A stretch of 7,384 nucleotides of DNA. It comes from UBA4416 sp044357775. Its GTDB lineage: Bacteria; Bacteroidota; Bacteroidia; B-17B0; Aurantibacillaceae. The notes under the pieces were generated by a model. That model made no database searches, had not been told where the DNA came from, and saw nothing but the letters and a program-made list of their open reading frames with translations. The DNA is taken from positions 1-7,384 of the forward strand of contig JBIKOX010000157.1 of NCBI GenBank assembly GCA_044357775.1, given 5' to 3'. Made by a program: the position numbers and the translations under genes. Below, piece after piece: positions 5,611 to 7,384 of the stretch. Position 1 is the stretch's first letter; every line of letters starts with the position of its first letter.

Positions 5611-7384
5611 CTATTTTTTTACAGAAGTCGTCTTTTTTGCCGCGACTTTCTTAGGTGTCGATTTTTTGCTTGCAGCTTTTTTTACAATCACTTTTTTTGC
5701 AGGCGCTTTATCGGTTGCCAACTTTACAACTTTTGCTTTTTTAGTAGCTGCTTTTTTCGTTCCTTTTTTATCAAATGCTTTAGGTACTTGAGCAACAATC
5801 ATAGCTTTAACTTCATCTAAAGTTAGGACTGCTAATTCCTCGGTAGTAAATTTTCCACCTCCGTTTTTAATTAGCTTCAACATTAATTTACCAAACTTAA
5901 TTTGTGGTCCCCAGCGTGCATTCTCAATAGATATTTTTTCTTCTGACCAATTTTGAATATAACGATTAGCTTCTTTATCTAATTTTTTTTCTATTAATTC
6001 GTTTATATCATTTTGTGATAAATTATCAAAATTATAAGCTCTTGGAACATTAATAAATAATCCTTCGTATTTAATAAATGGTCCAAAACGACCTTTACCT
6101 TTTGTTACACCTTTACCTTGATAATGTGCAACTGGCGCATCAGCTACTTCCTTTTCTTTTATAATTTCAATGGCCTGTTCCATATCAATTAATAATGGAT
6201 CTGTGGTTCTTGGAATTGAAATGAAGGCTTCGCCAAATTTCACATAAGGTCCAAATCTACCAACACCAATAATTACTTCTTTATCCTCATGAATTCCTAA
6301 ATTCATCGGAAGTTTAAATAAATCTATTGCTTCCTCTAAAGTTATGGTTTCAATACTTTGATTTCTTCTTAAACTGGCAAAGCGAGGTTTTTCATCCGAG
6401 TCTTCTATAGATTCTCCAATTTGAGCTAAAGGACCAAAACGTCCAACGCGCACTGTAATTTGCTTTCCACTTTCTGGGTCAATTCCTACTACTCGCTCGC
6501 CACTTGCACGCTCACTATTTTCCATAGTGTTTTCAACGTTTTTATGAAATGGATGGTAAAAGTCGCCTAACATTTTTTGCCAGTCTAAATTACCATCAGC
6601 AATTTCGTCAAATTCTTCCTCAACTTTAGCGGTAAAATTAAAATCTAAAATACTTGGGAAATATTTAAATAAGAAGTCATTCACAACCATCCCAATATCA
6701 GTTGGAAACAATTTTGATTTTTCTGCACCTGTATTTTCTGTTTTTATTTCTCTTGATAAATTTTGCTTTACTAATTTTAAATTCACATAGTTTCTGGGAG
6801 AACCTTCTCTATCCGTTTTCTCAACATAATTACGTTTTTGAACTACACTAATAGTTGGAGCATAAGTTGAGGGACGACCAATACCTAATTCTTCTAATTT
6901 TTTAACTAAACTTGCTTCCGAATAACGAGCTGGGTGATGCGTAAAGCGCTGCGTTGCTGAAATTTCTTGACTTTCTAAATTTTCGCCTACTTTCATTGGT
7001 GGTAACATCGATGAATTTTCTTCGTCAGTTTCTTCATCATCCGTTCCTTCCATATATACTTTTAAGAAACCATCAAATTTCAACACTTCACCCTGTGCTA
7101 CAAATAATTCAGAAGCACCGCTCACATTTACTTTTGCTGTTGTTTTTTCTAATTCAGCATCGCTCATTTGAGAAGCAATGGTGCGTTTCCAAATTAAATC
7201 ATACAAACGTATTTCGTTGCGCTCTCCATCAATTACTGTTCTGTCAATATAAGTAGGACGAATTGCTTCATGCGCCTCTTGTGCTCCCTTACTTTTAGTT
7301 TTATACTTACGAGGATTGTAATATTTAGCACCATAGTTTTCGTTAATAGCTTTGTTTGCCTGCTCCATTGCTGTTTCCGATAAA
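5611..7384 (-). CDS. topA: DNA topoisomerase I, type IA, C-terminal part (5' partial)
   Basis: The frame runs to the window edge: the codons before the ATG at 7368 read LSETA and remain in frame, so the true start and the catalytic tyrosine lie outside. Counting from that Met, AQEAHEAIRPT (29-39) and RYSEASLVKKLEELGIGRPSTYA (148-170) are hallmarks of the type IA core, which relaxes negatively supercoiled DNA by nicking and passing one strand. FPTDIGMVVNDFLFKYFP (221-238) and KVEEEFDEIADG (248-259) close the core. Four C-terminal topoisomerase repeats follow, marked by VGRFGPLAQIG (308-318), VGRFGPYVKFG (369-379), KGRFGPFIKYEG (425-436) and ARWGPQIKFG (484-493). No zinc-finger Cys motifs are present. 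Residues 534-585 are a lysine-rich tail with 21 Lys in 52 residues, mostly as KK pairs separated by Ala/Thr/Ser, like histone H1-type tails. An acidic insert lies at 108-117. No clear terminator follows the stop codon. Confidence 0.96.
   Translation of the reverse strand, partial: LSETAMEQANKAINENYGAKYYNPRKYKTKSKGAQEAHEAIRPTYIDRTVIDGERNEIRLYDLIWKRTIASQMSDAELEKTTAKVNVSGASELFVAQGEVLKFDGFLKVYMEGTDDEETDEENSSMLPPMKVGENLESQEISATQRFTHHPARYSEASLVKKLEELGIGRPSTYAPTISVVQKRNYVEKTDREGSPRNYVNLKLVKQNLSREIKTENTGAEKSKLFPTDIGMVVNDFLFKYFPSILDFNFTAKVEEEFDEIADGNLDWQKMLGDFYHPFHKNVENTMENSERASGERVVGIDPESGKQITVRVGRFGPLAQIGESIEDSDEKPRFASLRRNQSIETITLEEAIDLFKLPMNLGIHEDKEVIIGVGRFGPYVKFGEAFISIPRTTDPLLIDMEQAIEIIKEKEVADAPVAHYQGKGVTKGKGRFGPFIKYEGLFINVPRAYNFDNLSQNDINELIEKKLDKEANRYIQNWSEEKISIENARWGPQIKFGKLMLKLIKNGGGKFTTEELAVLTLDEVKAMIVAQVPKAFDKKGTKKAATKKAKVVKLATDKAPAKKVIVKKAASKKSTPKKVAAKKTTSVKK

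Noticed and set aside
6954..7256. 100-codon plus-strand frame opposite topA
   Set aside because: Antisense shadow of conserved topoisomerase codons; the Leu/His-rich translation reflects the complement strand.
1..7384. tRNA, rRNA, CRISPR, insertion sequence, riboswitch or defence-gene signals
   Set aside because: No tRNA-like conserved loops, spaced repeat arrays, transposase motifs or recognisable riboswitch cores were found by eye on either strand. The coding space is filled by the listed genes.

Overview
The window is AT-rich chromosomal DNA from a member of the Bacteroidota. The evidence is a protein with a type IX secretion C-terminal sorting domain, a DUF4476 protein, a PhoH / SAM-hydrolase-like divergent pair of the type common in this phylum, TAnnTTTG -7 promoter boxes, and weak or absent Shine-Dalgarno sequences. 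The order or genus cannot be told from the sequence. There are no mobile genes, RNA genes or CRISPR arrays.

Layout. Positions 1-137 hold the C-terminal end of a plus-strand membrane protein. It runs tail to tail into a minus-strand secreted DUF4476 protein (161-1099). Next comes a minus-strand two-gene operon with an 8-bp gene overlap: a divergent SAM hydroxide adenosyltransferase (DUF62) homologue (1436-2254), then a small antibiotic-biosynthesis-monooxygenase-fold protein (1165-1443). A compact divergent promoter region (2255-2359), built around a perfect 13-bp inverted repeat, separates this operon from plus-strand phoH (2360-3319, TTG start). phoH is followed by a 78-nt imperfect palindrome and then a MazG-type nucleotide pyrophosphohydrolase (3405-3731). 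That gene ends in an intrinsic terminator.

The 324-bp convergent gap 3732-4055 also contains a 74-codon minus-strand open frame with two hydrophobic segments and no usable start; it may be a gene remnant. A minus-strand pair follows: a T9SS-sorted secreted protein (4540-5457) and, 7 bp downstream, a conserved helical protein of unknown function (4056-4532, GTG start). The right edge is the C-terminal three-quarters or so of DNA topoisomerase I (5611-7384), with four RFGP-type C-terminal repeats and a lysine-rich tail.

Functionally this is mostly housekeeping: RNA/stress metabolism (PhoH), nucleotide-pool cleaning (MazG-like), SAM-linked chemistry and DNA topology, mixed with envelope or secreted proteins of unknown role. 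I found no clearly new multi-gene system. The best leads are the symmetric divergent promoter, the palindrome behind phoH, and a SAM-hydrolase homologue that appears to lack the family's water-activating triad.
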